Positions 42,921 through 55,039 of a stretch of DNA of 64,000 nucleotides are shown one piece after another. Numbering within the stretch: position 1 is the stretch's first letter; each line of letters begins with the position of its first letter. A model generated the notes under the pieces. The model was not told the origin of the DNA. It worked only from the letters and a program-made list of their open reading frames with translations, and did no database searches. This stretch comes from Aphanomyces cochlioides (lineage: Eukaryota; Oomycota; Saprolegniomycetes; Saprolegniales; Verrucalvaceae), in NCBI GenBank assembly GCA_019828595.1, contig JAHQRK010000002.1, positions 1,674,001-1,738,000 on the forward strand, written 5' to 3'. The position numbers and the translations under genes are program-made.

Positions 42921-44951
42921 ATGGTCAAAGTTTTCATCTCAGTCGGTGCCATGCTCGCTGTAACGTCGGCTGGCACAGTCTCTACCTTCCCTACGTCGGT
43001 GGTCAATCGCATGGACACGACAGCCGATCCTTGCGAAGACTTTTATCAATATGCTTGCGGCTCTTGGTACAAGAATGCAACCATTCCTGAGACGTATGGG
43101 AGGATTGACACGCTCGGCCAAATGGGCATTGACACAGAAGCCGTCCTCGAGAAAATCTTGAAGTCCAACCAGCCAAAAATCGGAGCGTTCTACAACTCCT
43201 GCTTGGATACGGAGACATTAGAGTCACTCGGTGCGTCGCCTGTGAACAAATCACTCACATTGATTCGCAACGCCCAAACGAAAAATGAAGCGCTTCGTGT
43301 GGCTGCACTGCTGACCAATGTTGGCATTAATTCCTTCACATCGTTGAGCGTTTCAGCTGACGACAAAGATGCGACCATCAACTCTCTCTTTGCACGTCAA
43401 GTCTCACTGCCATTGCCATCGAAGGAGTACTACATCGATCAGGACAAATGGGCCTTTGTCGAAGCTGACTACAAGAACTATATTAGCTCGCTTTTTCAAT
43501 TGGTGGGTCGTTCGCCAAATCAAGCCTCCGATGCTGTGGCTAAAGTCATTCAAATTGAAAAAGCGCTGGCTGAACCGCAGTACTCCAAATTGGAAAGCAT
43601 GGACGCTGTGGCGTCTCCAGACGTGTACTATCCTTTCTCTCTCAATGACGCCGCAACAAGATATCCCTTGACGGTGGGACCAATCCTGAACAACTATGGC
43701 TTCAACACGACGATTCCCCAGCCAGTCTCGCCCAAGAATCGGATTGTCTTCTATAACTTGAAATTCTTCGACAAGACTGAAGTTTTGCTCAACACCACCT
43801 CTTTGGAAGACTTGAAAATCTTCTTAGAGTACAAACTCCTGCATGGTACGGCTCCCCACTTGTCGTCCGCCTTTGACAAGTCGTACTGGACATTCTTTGA
43901 AAAGAAACTGAAAGGAGCACTTGTTCAGCCGACCCGGGCCAAGAAATGTAGTGACGAAGCGAGTTTGTTCCTGAGTGACCTCTTGGGTACGTATTACTTG
44001 AAAGAGAAGTGGTCGAACGAATCGTCCAAGGTCGCTCTGGAATTGGTGAATGCTCTGACGAGTTCGTTCAAGACTGGAATTGAAAAATCCGACTGGCTCG
44101 ATGGATGGACACGAACGAATGCACTGACAAAGCTCTCAAAAATTCTTCCTCAAGTCGCTGGACCTCGCAACCCAGAAGACTTCCCTGATCTCGACTTTAG
44201 TGCCGACTCCTATCTTTCGAACCGGTGGAAGATCGAGCAGAGCGTTGTAAGCGCCAATATCGTCAAAATTGGTACCAAAGTGAACAAAGAAGTCTGGCAA
44301 TTTGATGTTTCGGCACAAACCGTCAATGCATTTTACGATCCGAGTCTCAACCGCATTGTTATCCCAGCAGCGATTTTGCAGCCACCTTTTTTTGATATCA
44401 CGGCAGACCCAGCGCAAAATTTTGGTGCGATCGGCATGGTTCTTGGCCATGAAATCACTCATGGTTTTGACAATCATGGTCGACTGTATGACAGCGATGG
44501 TAACAGAGCTTTGTGGTGGAGCAATGCCACGAATAGCGCATTCGAGAAGAAAGCTCAGTGCATTGCCGAGCAGTATGGTAACTTCACAGCTCAAAGTGAA
44601 GTAACTGGCAAGGTGATTGGCAAAGTGGATGGGCAATTGACTTTGGGTGAAACTATTGCTGACAACGGCGGCGTAAAGGCGAGTTTCCGGGCGTATCAAG
44701 AATACATCAAGACGCATGAGTCCAAGTACACGAAAGAAGCTGGTGAAAATCTTTTCTTCGTATCAATGACACAAGGATGGTGTGCCAAATTTAAGGATGC
44801 CGGCCTCAAATACATCTTGGCTGATCCTCATCCTCCGAATCGCTTCCGTGTCTTTGGCGCCCTCCAAAACAATTTCGACTTTGCTCGAGTCTTCAATTGT
44901 CCCGCTGACACATTTATGAACCCAAAGACCAAGTGCACCTTGTGGGAATAA
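42921..44951 (+). CDS. M13 (neprilysin/PepO-type) zinc metallopeptidase, intact array copy B
   Basis: Single exon, 676 aa, in the normal 650-750 range. The open frame extends further upstream, but the ATG at 42921 starts a signal peptide (MVKVFISVGAMLAVTSAGTVS) and aligns with the starts of copies A and C. The N-terminal part has DPCEDFYQYACGSW. The zinc site is HEITHGFD with the third ligand in GETIADNGG, and NAFYDP upstream binds substrate. The conserved end CTLWE is present. Without a transmembrane anchor, the enzyme should be secreted, where it would cut small peptides. Several NxS/T sites support secretion. It is the only intact member of the three-copy array. Confidence 0.93.
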   Translation: MVKVFISVGAMLAVTSAGTVSTFPTSVVNRMDTTADPCEDFYQYACGSWYKNATIPETYGRIDTLGQMGIDTEAVLEKILKSNQPKIGAFYNSCLDTETLESLGASPVNKSLTLIRNAQTKNEALRVAALLTNVGINSFTSLSVSADDKDATINSLFARQVSLPLPSKEYYIDQDKWAFVEADYKNYISSLFQLVGRSPNQASDAVAKVIQIEKALAEPQYSKLESMDAVASPDVYYPFSLNDAATRYPLTVGPILNNYGFNTTIPQPVSPKNRIVFYNLKFFDKTEVLLNTTSLEDLKIFLEYKLLHGTAPHLSSAFDKSYWTFFEKKLKGALVQPTRAKKCSDEASLFLSDLLGTYYLKEKWSNESSKVALELVNALTSSFKTGIEKSDWLDGWTRTNALTKLSKILPQVAGPRNPEDFPDLDFSADSYLSNRWKIEQSVVSANIVKIGTKVNKEVWQFDVSAQTVNAFYDPSLNRIVIPAAILQPPFFDITADPAQNFGAIGMVLGHEITHGFDNHGRLYDSDGNRALWWSNATNSAFEKKAQCIAEQYGNFTAQSEVTGKVIGKVDGQLTLGETIADNGGVKASFRAYQEYIKTHESKYTKEAGENLFFVSMTQGWCAKFKDAGLKYILADPHPPNRFRVFGALQNNFDFARVFNCPADTFMNPKTKCTLWE

Positions 44952-46007
44952 GCATTCGAGCCTATTCCGTAATTCAAAATTTGTGTTGTCTTCTTTAGGC
45001 GTCCTCAACATTTGAGTATTCACGAACAAGCAATGCAGTTTCTTTTGTTATCACTGAGTGTAAATTAAATGCTGATTAACTGCGGTGGACTTGCGGCACG
45101 ATTCAAAAACTTTCGGCGTATTCAGTGATTTCGAAACGTCCGGCCACAATTATCAATGTTTGATTATTGTGGCTTGAACTTGATGCGAATGCAAATGCTT
45201 AGTTGCTGCTCGGATCATCCATTCGTAAACTATAAAAGTAAACTACAGCAATGCAGATGATAACCCGACTTATTGGTTTAAGGCATTTGATGGCACTTGC
45301 TGACAATGCTTGGTAAAATATTTCACTCAAAACCTTAGTGTTTATGATGGATAAAACGATACTACTCGTCTGTATCGAAATCTATTATTCGCCCCCAACG
45401 AGCTGATGAAAACGACGACGAATAAATAGGGAAGTTTTGTTGTTGGACATTTAGAGTGTGATGAGTCGTTTAAAGTCGAAATCATTGTGCAGAGGTAAGG
45501 ATGGCGTCACAACCGACCACAGGTTGATTAAGCCGCAACATCATAGTGCGCCTCAATGTTAATGTTGGCAAGCTGCATGATGATAGTCGAACGAGTGTGG
45601 AGCCTCCGATAGTGCTTGACGTGCCACATCGATTTTGAACGGCCTAGCCGAGCCGTATGTTAGTGAGTTTACACATCTGTCCTGCGATTTATAGTGAAGA
45701 ATCCCTCGTTGATCCTCTCTCTATTCGTCATCGCATACAATATTGGTCTTTATCACTCATCTACATTTGACGATTGAGCTGGTGAAGCCATTTTTCTTGA
45801 AAGCTTCAATTGACTTGATGGAATGAGTAAATATACATTGATTGGGTTCCAGTCACGAATCCAGACAACCCGAGACGCTGTCAACTGGCACGTTCGTCTC
45901 GCGAATCAACGTTCTCACGATGAGCAAAAGCGCGTTTGTCTCGCGTCAATGCATTTCATGAGAGGATAAGCAGTAATTTTCCCTTTTTCACCCGAATCAA
46001 AAACGCG
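44952..46007. other. Spacer between M13 copies B and C
   Basis: About 1 kb with no convincing coding frame. The last 170 bp are the duplicated upstream region shared with copy B (GTTTGTCTCGCG, GAGGATAAGCAGT). Confidence 0.35.
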
Positions 46008-48028
46008 ATGGTCAAAGTTTTCGTCTCAACCAGCGCCATACTCGCTGTAGCGTCGGCTGGGACAGTCTCCACCTTCCCAACATCAGTGGTTAATCGCATC
46101 GACACAACAGCCGATCCATGTCAAGACTTTTATCAATATGCTTGCGGCTCTTGGTACAAAAATGCAACGATTCCTGAGACGTATGGAAGCTTGGACACTA
46201 TCAGTGAAATGGGTACCGATACAAACACTGTCCTCGAAAAAATCCTGAAGTCCAATCCGCCGAAAGTTGGAACTTTCTACAAGTCGTGCATGGATACTAA
46301 GACATTGGAGTCGCTTGGCGCATCGCAAGTGGACAACACGCTCACGTTGATTCGAAAGGCCCAAACGAAGACTGAAGCTCTCCGCGTGGCAGCAATGCTA
46401 ACCAAGTATGGCATTGATTCCTTCGCATCGTTGAGCGTTTCAGCTGACGACAAAGATGCCACCATTAACTCTCTCTTTACACGTCAAGTCACATTGTCTT
46501 TGCCTTCGAAGGAGCACTACGTCAACCAGACGAAATGGTCATCAATTGAAGCTGGCTATAAGAATTACATCAGCTCGCTTTTTCAAGTTTGCCAAGTCAA
46601 GCCTCGGACGCCGTGGCCAAAGTCATTCAAATTGAAAAAGCGTTGGCAAATCCACAGTTCTCCGAAGTCGAAGCCATGGATGCTGTGGCGTCGCCAAGCG
46701 TGTATTATCCGTTCTCTCTCAATGAAGCCGCATCAAGATATCCCTTGACGGTGGGACCAATCCTGAACAACTATGGCTTCAACACGACGATTCCTCAGCC
46801 AATCTCGCCCAAGAATCGCATTGTCTTCTACAACATGAATTTCTTTGACAAGACTGAAGTTTTGCTCAACACCACCTCTTTGGAAGACTTGAAAATCTTC
46901 TTAGAGTACAAACTTCTGCATGGTACGGCTCCCCACTTATCGTCCGCCTTTGACAAGGCGTATTGGACATTTTTTGAAAAGGAGTTTCAAGGAGCGCGAG
47001 TCCAACTGGACCGGGCCTCCAAATGCATTGAAGAATCGAGCTTGTTCTTGAGTGACCTCTTGGGGACGTATTACTTGAAAGAGAAGTGGTCGAACGAATC
47101 GTCCAAGGTCGCTCTGGAATTGGTGAATGCGCTGACGAGCTCGTTTAAGACTGGAATTGAAAAATCGGGCTGGCTCGATGGATGGACACGAACAAATGCA
47201 CTAACGAAGCTGTCGACAGTTCTTCCCCAAGTGGCTGGACCTCGAAGCCCTGAAGTCTACCCAAACCTCGATTTTGACGCCGACACGTATCTTGCCAACC
47301 GGTGGAAGATCGAGCGCAGTTTTGTCGACGCCAATATTAATATGATTGGCACCAAAGTGAACAAGGAAGTCTGACAATTTGATGTCTCGGCACAAACCGT
47401 CAATGCATTTTACGAACCCAGCCTCAACCGCATTGTTATCCCAGCAGCGATTTTACAACCACCTTTCTTTGATACGGCGGCAGACCCAGCGCAAAATTTT
47501 GGTGCGATCGGCATGGTTCTTGGCCATGAAATCACTCACGGCTTTGAAAATCATGGTCGATTATACGATGGCGAAGGAACCAAAGCCTTATGGTGGAGCA
47601 ATGCGACCAGTAGCGCTTTTGAAAAGAAGGCCCAGTGCATTGCCGAACAATATGGCAATTTTACAGCTCAAAGCGAAATCACGGGCAAAGTGATTGGCAA
47701 AGTGGATGGACAATTGACTTTGGGAGAAACCAACGCTGACAATGGTGGTGTCAAGGCAAGTTTTCGTGCGTATCAAGAGTACATCAAGACGCATGAGTCC
47801 AAGTACACAAAAGAAGCTGGTGAAAAGCTTTTCTTCGTATCGATGGCTCAAGTATGGTGTGGTAAGTTTAAGGATGCTAGCCTCGAAAGCTTTTTGACGG
47901 ACCCGCATCCTCCCAATCGCTTCCGTGTCTTTGGCGCCCTCCAAAACAATTTCGACTTTGCTCGAGTCTTCCAATGTCAATCTGGCACGTTCATGAACCC
48001 AAACAGCAAATGCACCTTGTGGGAATAG
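46008..48028 (+). pseudogene. M13 metallopeptidase, frameshifted array copy C
   Basis: Very close to copy B, with the same signal peptide and all motifs. Two lesions break it. A 10-bp deletion at about 46590, within the codons of LVGRSPNQASD, shifts the frame. A TGA at 47372-47374 stands where copy B has the Trp of EVWQF. The zinc region after the second lesion reads HEITHGFEN and GETNADNGG (Asp to Glu and Ile to Asn relative to B), and the end CTLWE is intact. The gene appears recently dead. A read or assembly error could explain one lesion but hardly both. Confidence 0.85.
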
Positions 48029-48405
48029 CCTTGCCAGTTATTTTGAAAGGAAGGCGTGAATGATTTTGAATATATGACATAGTTTTGTATGAGGCAGACC
48101 TGACTTCACATCTTGACTGCAACACATTTGGAGGAGTAGACATTGAGTCTCTCCTCAATCACAGCACAGTTATTTACTGGCGTGGCTCCTTGAGAGCTGA
48201 AGCGAGCACTTCATACTTGCCAAGCCGCAATGATAACAATTTTCGTGCGTATATGCTTGAGTGGAAGCGGTTTCTCGAAGTTAATCTGCCCTCAATCATC
48301 GATACAGTGCTCCGCCGACGAGAATTGACGTCCGTCCCAAGACAACTTTGTCAACCACGCCCCACGGGCCAAGTTATGTACAATGTAATCCAAACATTCT
48401 GTCCA
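48029..48405. other. Spacer after the M13 array
   Basis: No recognisable gene; a plus-strand open frame at 48085-48516 does not resemble a protein family. Confidence 0.3.
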
Positions 48406-48747
48406 TCAGCACACCAACCAAACTTCACCTTGACACTTTTCATTGTCGATGCTCTTGTTCATGACTTCCAAGATGGTTCTATTTGCATGATGGTCAAGTT
48501 GCTGCAGATTAATTGACTTCAAGAGGTTCATTGGCTGAAATTCACCAACTTCTATCTTCAGGCATTTCTTCATAGAGAGTCCAGAGCATTTCACAGACGA
48601 ACCCAAAGTATGTGATGCAAATTTCACTTCTCGACGACGTATCTCTCCTCGTAGACTCGTCGCGGTCTCAAGCTCGACTGGCGCGTGAAGCTCTATCGCC
48701 TTTGTTCTTTTTGTATGGTGAATGACAATGTGCATCCACTTCAACAT
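48406..48747 (-). CDS. Hypothetical 113-aa open frame
   Basis: A minus-strand frame with an ATG at 48747 runs 113 codons. The product is Lys/His/Glu-rich with even composition (MHIVIHHTKRTKAIELHAP, then LRGEIRRREVKFASHTL). There is no signal peptide, membrane segment or known motif. It faces away from PRA1 gene D. It may be a real lineage-specific gene, a last exon, or chance. Confidence 0.25.
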   Translation of the reverse strand: MLKWMHIVIHHTKRTKAIELHAPVELETATSLRGEIRRREVKFASHTLGSSVKCSGLSMKKCLKIEVGEFQPMNLLKSINLQQLDHHANRTILEVMNKSIDNEKCQGEVWLVC

Positions 48748-49002
48748 GGTACACCCACTTCAGCCTCGTCCTCAAAAATCGAATACTTTAATCAAGTTTA
48801 AATTGTGATATGTTATGGGACATCTTCCTTTAATATTTCCACGACCAAATAAAATTTGTACTTTACCAAGGTTTTTGTATGAAAATTTTGCATGATATCA
48901 TACATTTAGTCGTCGTTCGATTGGATTTCATCCGGATCATTTAATCGGATACCGAGAATTTTCGAATCCAACAATCAAAAACACTTTCCAGCTGTGAGCA
49001 AG
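48748..49002 (+). promoter_or_regulatory. Promoter of PRA1 gene D with ATCCGGAT
   Basis: ATCCGGAT at 48930-48937 lies 66 bp before the ATG, with CGATTGGATTT directly before it. The rest is AT-rich and non-coding. Confidence 0.45.
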
Positions 49003-49781
49003 ATGCTTGCGTCGCGCACGCCGCCGACGATTGAAGTCAACCCACTCAAGTTGATTAACCACGACAACCTACGAGACCTCCACTCGTTTCTCGGCCTTGG
49101 TACTTGCTAACTGTGAAGACGTCGAAGCTGGATGATGGCATTTGTTAGGAGAGCATCAAAAGAAACCTTACACTTTCCCCCGCTCCAAGGGTGACTTGAC
49201 GCGACGATTTCAACGCAATGTCATCTACTTTGTCGCCAATTATGCAGTTGTTATCTTCCTCGTCACGATGATTAATGCGTAAGGCTTGATTTGTCAATCT
49301 CGAGAGCGGTTACTCATGTTGAGATTAGATTGGCATGTCCGCAATTTCTCTTCATTCTCGTGCTCTTGGGCGGCGGGTGGTATTATTGTGATAAATTGGC
49401 TACCGAGGAGGCTGGAAGCTCTGGCCCTACTTACATCTTTGGTGTGCCCACCACAGCTGAGCAACGCAATGGCATCATGGCAATTGGTATTCCATCGTCA
49501 ATCTACAGTTTAATGATAGTTTTGTAGTCTCAATAATCCTCTCTGCGATCTACGGAGGTCCTGTGCTTATGTATTCTGCGGCAACAAGGTAAGCTTCATA
49601 TACGCCTGCATTCCCTGAAATTATTGTCATGATTTGTAGTGCATTTATTTGCGTCTCCCACGCTTGCTTTCGAAACGCCCAGCTTCCCTCCGACGAAGAA
49701 CTTGTATCCCTCTTGCACTTGAAGCCAGAAACACCTTACGGCACAACTTATGGAAAAGAGCATGGATACATGGTCGTCTAA
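49003..49781 (+). CDS. PRA1 family protein D
   Basis: Exons 49003-49099, 49149-49278, 49329-49486, 49528-49588 and 49640-49781; introns 49, 50, 41 and 51 bp; 195 aa. Order of motifs: NLRDLHSFLGLGEHQKKPY, RRFQRNVIYFVANYAVV, ACPQFLFILVLLGGGWYY, AIYGGPVLMYSAATS and AFICVSHACFRNAQLP. Intron positions agree with genes A and C. Four membrane segments are kept, so it should be a full PRA1 protein of ER/Golgi membranes. The loop after the second segment contains GPTYIFGVPTTAEQRNGIM, close to the matching loop of gene C, which makes C and D nearest relatives. Confidence 0.87.
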
Positions 49782-49972
49782 GTGGTAGTTGCCATTAATG
49801 TTATAAATCAAATACTTAGCCTTCTTACTTGAGTTATAGTTCGCAATATTCCACAAACTCGGCAGTATAAGGTTGTCTTCGAGTTTGCCTCCGCTCCTTG
49901 GACCTGAGATCAAACTGAAACTGTCACGAGAATTCGAATCGTCTTGGATATCTTTGACGATTCACCGCGTGC

Positions 49973-52900
49973 ATGGGTCTGAATGATCCGCCGTTGGATG
50001 TTGCATTGATCGAGAAGCAATTGGCGCTCTTGTCACATCTAGGCGTTCTCACGAACTCTCTCGATGTTGTCCGGTCTCAGCAACGCTCTATTCTACGTGA
50101 CACCGCGGCGTTAGAGCAGTTGGCTTCAGTGAATCCAGGACGCTACAGCAATAAGAAGCTGAAAAATGTCGCGCGTGAGGCTAATGAAAAGCCCACGGAC
50201 CTAGAAGTGCCTAGCAAACCACTTGCGTTGCCTACACATCGACACGAAAAGCCTTCAAAACGCCGCGACGTGTTTCGTCAGTGGCAATACTACACACTTG
50301 AACGTCAGCAAACCAGAAAAGCAGAGCACGCTCACAATGCACGTCTTATCAAAGCCATGATGAAAACATGGCGACGAGCAACTGAAAAGGCTCGAGAATG
50401 CGCTCTGAACCAATTATGGCTCCTGTCGAATATCATCCACCGTCGCCTCCATGCTTGGCACAGGTCTGCAGATCTCAAACGACGTCTCCGTCTTTGGCAA
50501 ACAAAGGTCCGAGTGCGGCTATACATCCGTTTACTCAAGCACCATGTCTTAAATAGCTTCAGAATGTACAGGAATCAAAGTCGTGCTAGCCGACGAGCTG
50601 AAATTGTTTTATCGAAGGTGCTTCGACGACATCTTCTACGTCGAACATTTCACCTCTTCATCTTATATGCATGGATATCCAAGAAAGAACGCCAGAATTG
50701 CGCTGTGTTATTTTCCCATTGGCGCTCATATCTTCAAAGACGGACGGAAATGCGATCTCTTGCCGCTGAAGGAAGCGACCTATTCCGTGATCGTCGAATT
50801 CATGCAGCTCTTCAACTTTGGAAAACCCGAGCTGCTTGCAACCGCAACTCAAAGCATCAACTAGAGCGAGCCTTGATCCATTTCCAAAAAATATTTTTCC
50901 AAAAATGGTATGTAGCGCTGCAATGGAGTCGTGCAGGCTGCCGAATACAACAAGTTTATGCCCAAATTATTGTTGGACGATATCTCCGACATTGGCGACG
51001 CCTCTGTAACTTAAATACCGTTGTTGAATCCATCAAACGCCACTATGATACTCAAATGGCTAAGGTACGCTAATGACAATGCTAGATAGTTTGTCACTAC
51101 TTGTTTGTAGATCTACTTGAAGATGTGGAGGAATGGAACATCAGTAATGCTTCGCCAAGCAACTGCCTGTGTACTCATGGAGGATTGGAAAACGAAGCGA
51201 GTATTAGCTAAATGGATTTGCATAGCAAAACAGCGACACCACCAGCGGAAACTCATCAAAACTGCGAAAGCCATGCACTGTCAAAATTTAATGGCCAAAA
51301 CACTACAGTTGTTGGCTCAAGAAGCTAAGATTAATTTGACATGGACTCGACAAGCAAAAGATTTCTGCATTGAAAAGACTCTTCGTCGAGCTCTTATTGC
51401 ACTGAGCAGCGCGACGCTTCACAGACGTCGGCGAAAAAAACAAAATGAACTGGCCTTGCGGCATTATCGACGGTCATTGCGAGTGCGGCAGTGGTTGGCA
51501 TGGAACATATACATCGGGCAGTGCCGCAGCCGACATGAACTCTATCAACGCGCTGACGATTTCTGGGCAACGAGAAGATTAGCTCGAGCGCTTTCAAGCT
51601 TTTGGCTCCATCGTCAAAGTGATAGAGAGTATCGAATGGCATTACGTCAAGCCATTACGTGGAGATACAAATTTGTCAAGAATAAATCGTGGAAGAAATG
51701 GAAAGCTGTTGTTGGATATAGGAAGCAGCAGCGTACACTCTTGAATGGTTTTTGGGCTCGCCGCAGTCCTGCACGCCGTTGGTTCGAGTTATGGCAGGAA
51801 TACACTGATGTGACTCGTCGTGGTGCCATAGCAATATCTGCTGGATGTCGAAGTATTTGCCGCCGATGTTTTTATCATTGGAAAAATGTCATGGTGATTA
51901 CTCAATCTTGTCGCTCATTAAGCGAGAACTTTAAGATCAAGGAGGCTAAAAAAGCTGTAAAGCGATGGAAGATTCAAGTAGCATTCAAAAGGTCACATCG
52001 ATCTCTTGTTCTTGAAGCACAACGAATGGCTCGCTATTTCCAATTAAAAGCACATTTCCGAGCTTGGAATAACATTACAAAAGTGCGTCACGCAGTTCAA
52101 AGTCGTGAGAGACACTGTACACGAAGACATCAGAGTTCTCTAATTTATCGAGCATGGGCAGTCTGGAGGAAACGTTGGTCTCAAGAAATATTGGCGTCTC
52201 GGATCCAAAGAGTTGCCAATCAACGCCGCTGTAAAGATTACTTCGCAAAATGGGCACATTGGTGCGCAAGACGACGCCTTCAATTAGGCATCGTGGAGAG
52301 CATCGTTTGTAAAGTCGTCTCAAGAAAATATCGTGTTGTATTTACAGCTTGGAAACATTATCACACTTCTCGACGAGTCCGGAACCTGGCAAAGTGGATC
52401 TATTTCCGAAGGGTTTGCCGCCCATTTTTTCACCGATGGAGCGGTTCGTGCCAATTAAGACGAATATTCAAGCAATGGAATAGTTTTGCCTTGAAATGTC
52501 GGCTGACTCTGAAAGTTTCTGGGCAACAACTGAGGCAATTCCGAGAATCACGATCACACCTTCAACTTTCGAGGTGTTTCGAGCATTGGAAAATTTATCC
52601 CGTTCAACTTGCACAACAACTAGACGAGCTTATGGCGCAAAAGCAACAGTACCTCGTTGAATTGAAAACCCTCAACAGACAAAACAAGTTAGCCAGCATG
52701 TACTATATGTACACTTGTTTTCATTCCTTCGCGTCCACGGCGACAATAAATATTCGTGTGGCCGATTGGTTTTGCCTCCGGCATTTATGTCGTCGATGCT
52801 TGAAGACATGGGGGCGGTTGGTGCTTGTTCGAAAGCAGACGCTTTTGTTGAAGGAGACACAGACTAAATCCCAACGATCCAAGCAAGAGAACGGAATATC

Positions 52901-54975
52901 GAATTCCATGAGGTCGTATGCTGCTCGTCACAGCGACCACATGGTTTCAAATTCAGCGGCTAAAAAACCTGCCAAAACAAAGTCCTCAGGTCTTCCTAGA
53001 GTAGTTGAGCGATCAACACCCAGCGTGGAAACTATGCACACTGCAACATCCAAGGCAAAAATTGTCAGTCGACCTAAAGACCTGGCCATTCGAAGCTCAG
53101 CTCAAAGGCGCACCGTTAAACAGATAGAATCACACAGTCCTCATGAACCAAATGACCTCAGACAGAAACTCAGTTGCTATGAAGTAGCAGCAAACATTCA
53201 ACCCCCCAGTCCAATTGAACAACAAGAAATACATACCCATGCGCGGTCAAATAGCCCTAATCTACAAGAGATATCTCAGCAATCGATTGAAGAAGTCAAT
53301 GTCGTGCTTTCTGTAAGCACTGCAATGTCAACTTTCGGTTTGGATGGAGTAACGAAAACTGCAAGCAGTGCCCATTCAAGTCCAACATATCATCTTGGTA
53401 ATGAGCACTTGACACCCAATTTATTGGATCTGGCCGAAGCATTTCCGGCTAAGATAACTTCGCCAACGGAGTCACAACCGATCGAACAAAATGAGCTAAT
53501 AAAGCCAAAAGAATTGACGATTGAACTGCATGCAAAATTGCGCGACGATAAGACAAGGAAAGTGAAAGCCAAAGACCATTACCCCGACGATCTGTTAACG
53601 TTGGCAGCATCACAAGAAGATCTTTCTCCTTCATATCAATTAAAAAAAGAATCGATAGATAGCCCATCTCAGGAAGACTCCTTTGCTTCAACTCCCCTTC
53701 TTAACACCCCTGCTATCTCGAAAACAATTGTTACCAGTCCAAAGGTCACTTGGAATGATGAAATTTCGACCCTATATCAGCGTCATGCTGAACGAACTGT
53801 CGAGTCAAATTTGAGCGCCGTGGGCCAGCTTGCCCTACAACTTTTTGATTCTGTTCGGGCGTTGGGATGGCTACATAACGATTTTTTCTTCAAAGAGTCG
53901 AAGTTTTTCATTTCGAAAGCACTGGGAACTCAAGTGTCGACTGCAACTAAATCAAAACTCGTTGATTTACCAACGTTTTGTCGATACTTGGATTTAGTTG
54001 CAAAACATCGCGCTGCTTTACACGTAGACGTCTTCACAAAAATCCAAATTTATGAATTTGCGCAAATGGATGGAAGTTATACATCTATGCCATCCTTGCT
54101 CGACTGCTGGAATCTCAAAAGGCTGTTATTGTTTAGACCACAGACTACAACACTCCCAGACAAAACATTACCGCGAGATATGATGAATGTGGCGGTCATC
54201 AATTTGGTGGAGAAAAATCGCAAGTTGTTTCGCTCGTTGTTTGTATTGCCGAGCAAAAAAACCCACTCCACGACTTTTTGCCATATTCGACTCTCAAAAG
54301 ATGACTTCCTCTACGTTGCAAAGGTAACGAAACTCTTTCCAATGGTAATATACATTGATATGAGGAAACAAAAATGATTATCACATGTAGTTTTTCACTC
54401 GTCGAGAGCTCGAGGCGCATTTCAAAGCTTCTTGGTACGGTTGAAATACCCCTGAATTTATTCGTGTATCGTTAGCTCCTGTAATGATGAAGAGTTGACA
54501 CTGCCTGAATTTGTCGAGTGTCTTTTTCGATGTTCAGAGAATTTTTTCACAGTCGACCAAGCTGGAAAAAATGATTCCACCTCTCGAGCGGCCGATAAAT
54601 TCCAAGCACTTCTCCTTGCCATGGATGGTCATGGCTCTGTCCTCCAGGTAATATTCAACTTTTGAGTTTGAACACCTAGAAATGAAGCAGAAAAGTGGAA
54701 TGATTAATATGGACATGCGAGTGACTGGCGGGAAATCAGACAATGAAGCCCAGGCTCAAGTTGAGAGGCGAGCATCCCCCAGAAAACGGTCCTTGCATTC
54801 TTCCTACGGTTTGCTTGATTTAGTCGCATTCATTTCATTTTAGTATATAGTTCCTCAACCCAGTCGTCTTGACGCCGTGTACACTCCCCCGCCACCACTT
54901 GGTGTACCGATGTTGGAAAAGGCGCTCCGAAATGCGCAATTAAAATTCCTTCGAGGCAAATATCCTGGATTATAA
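49973..54975 (+). CDS. Large SFI1-like repeat protein (centrin-binding type)
   Basis: Six exons: 49973-51064, 51111-54323, 54391-54434, 54476-54647, 54691-54808 and 54851-54975; 1587 aa. Introns are 46, 67, 41, 43 and 42 bp. The fifth-exon start could also be 54688, which adds one Gln. Residues 80-880 hold more than twenty degenerate repeats of about 30-35 residues with a Trp and a basic helix (as in LKAHFRAWNNITKV and RRCFYHWKNVMV), the pattern of Sfi1, which binds centrin along a rod at centrosomes or basal bodies. Residues 880-1200 are Ser/Glu-rich and probably disordered; the last 380 are globular (LQLFDSVRALGWLHNDFFF). It probably serves basal bodies. It ends 64 bp from the convergent SDR copy i. 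Confidence 0.72.
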
Positions 54976-55039
54976 AGGATCAACACAGCTTTTGATTAAG
55001 GTCATGACCTTATGAAAATCTTCAAAACGTGGAAATGCT

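Noticed and set aside
44136..44717. 193-codon minus-strand frame inside M13 copy B
   Set aside because: Antisense shadow of an intact, motif-complete gene.
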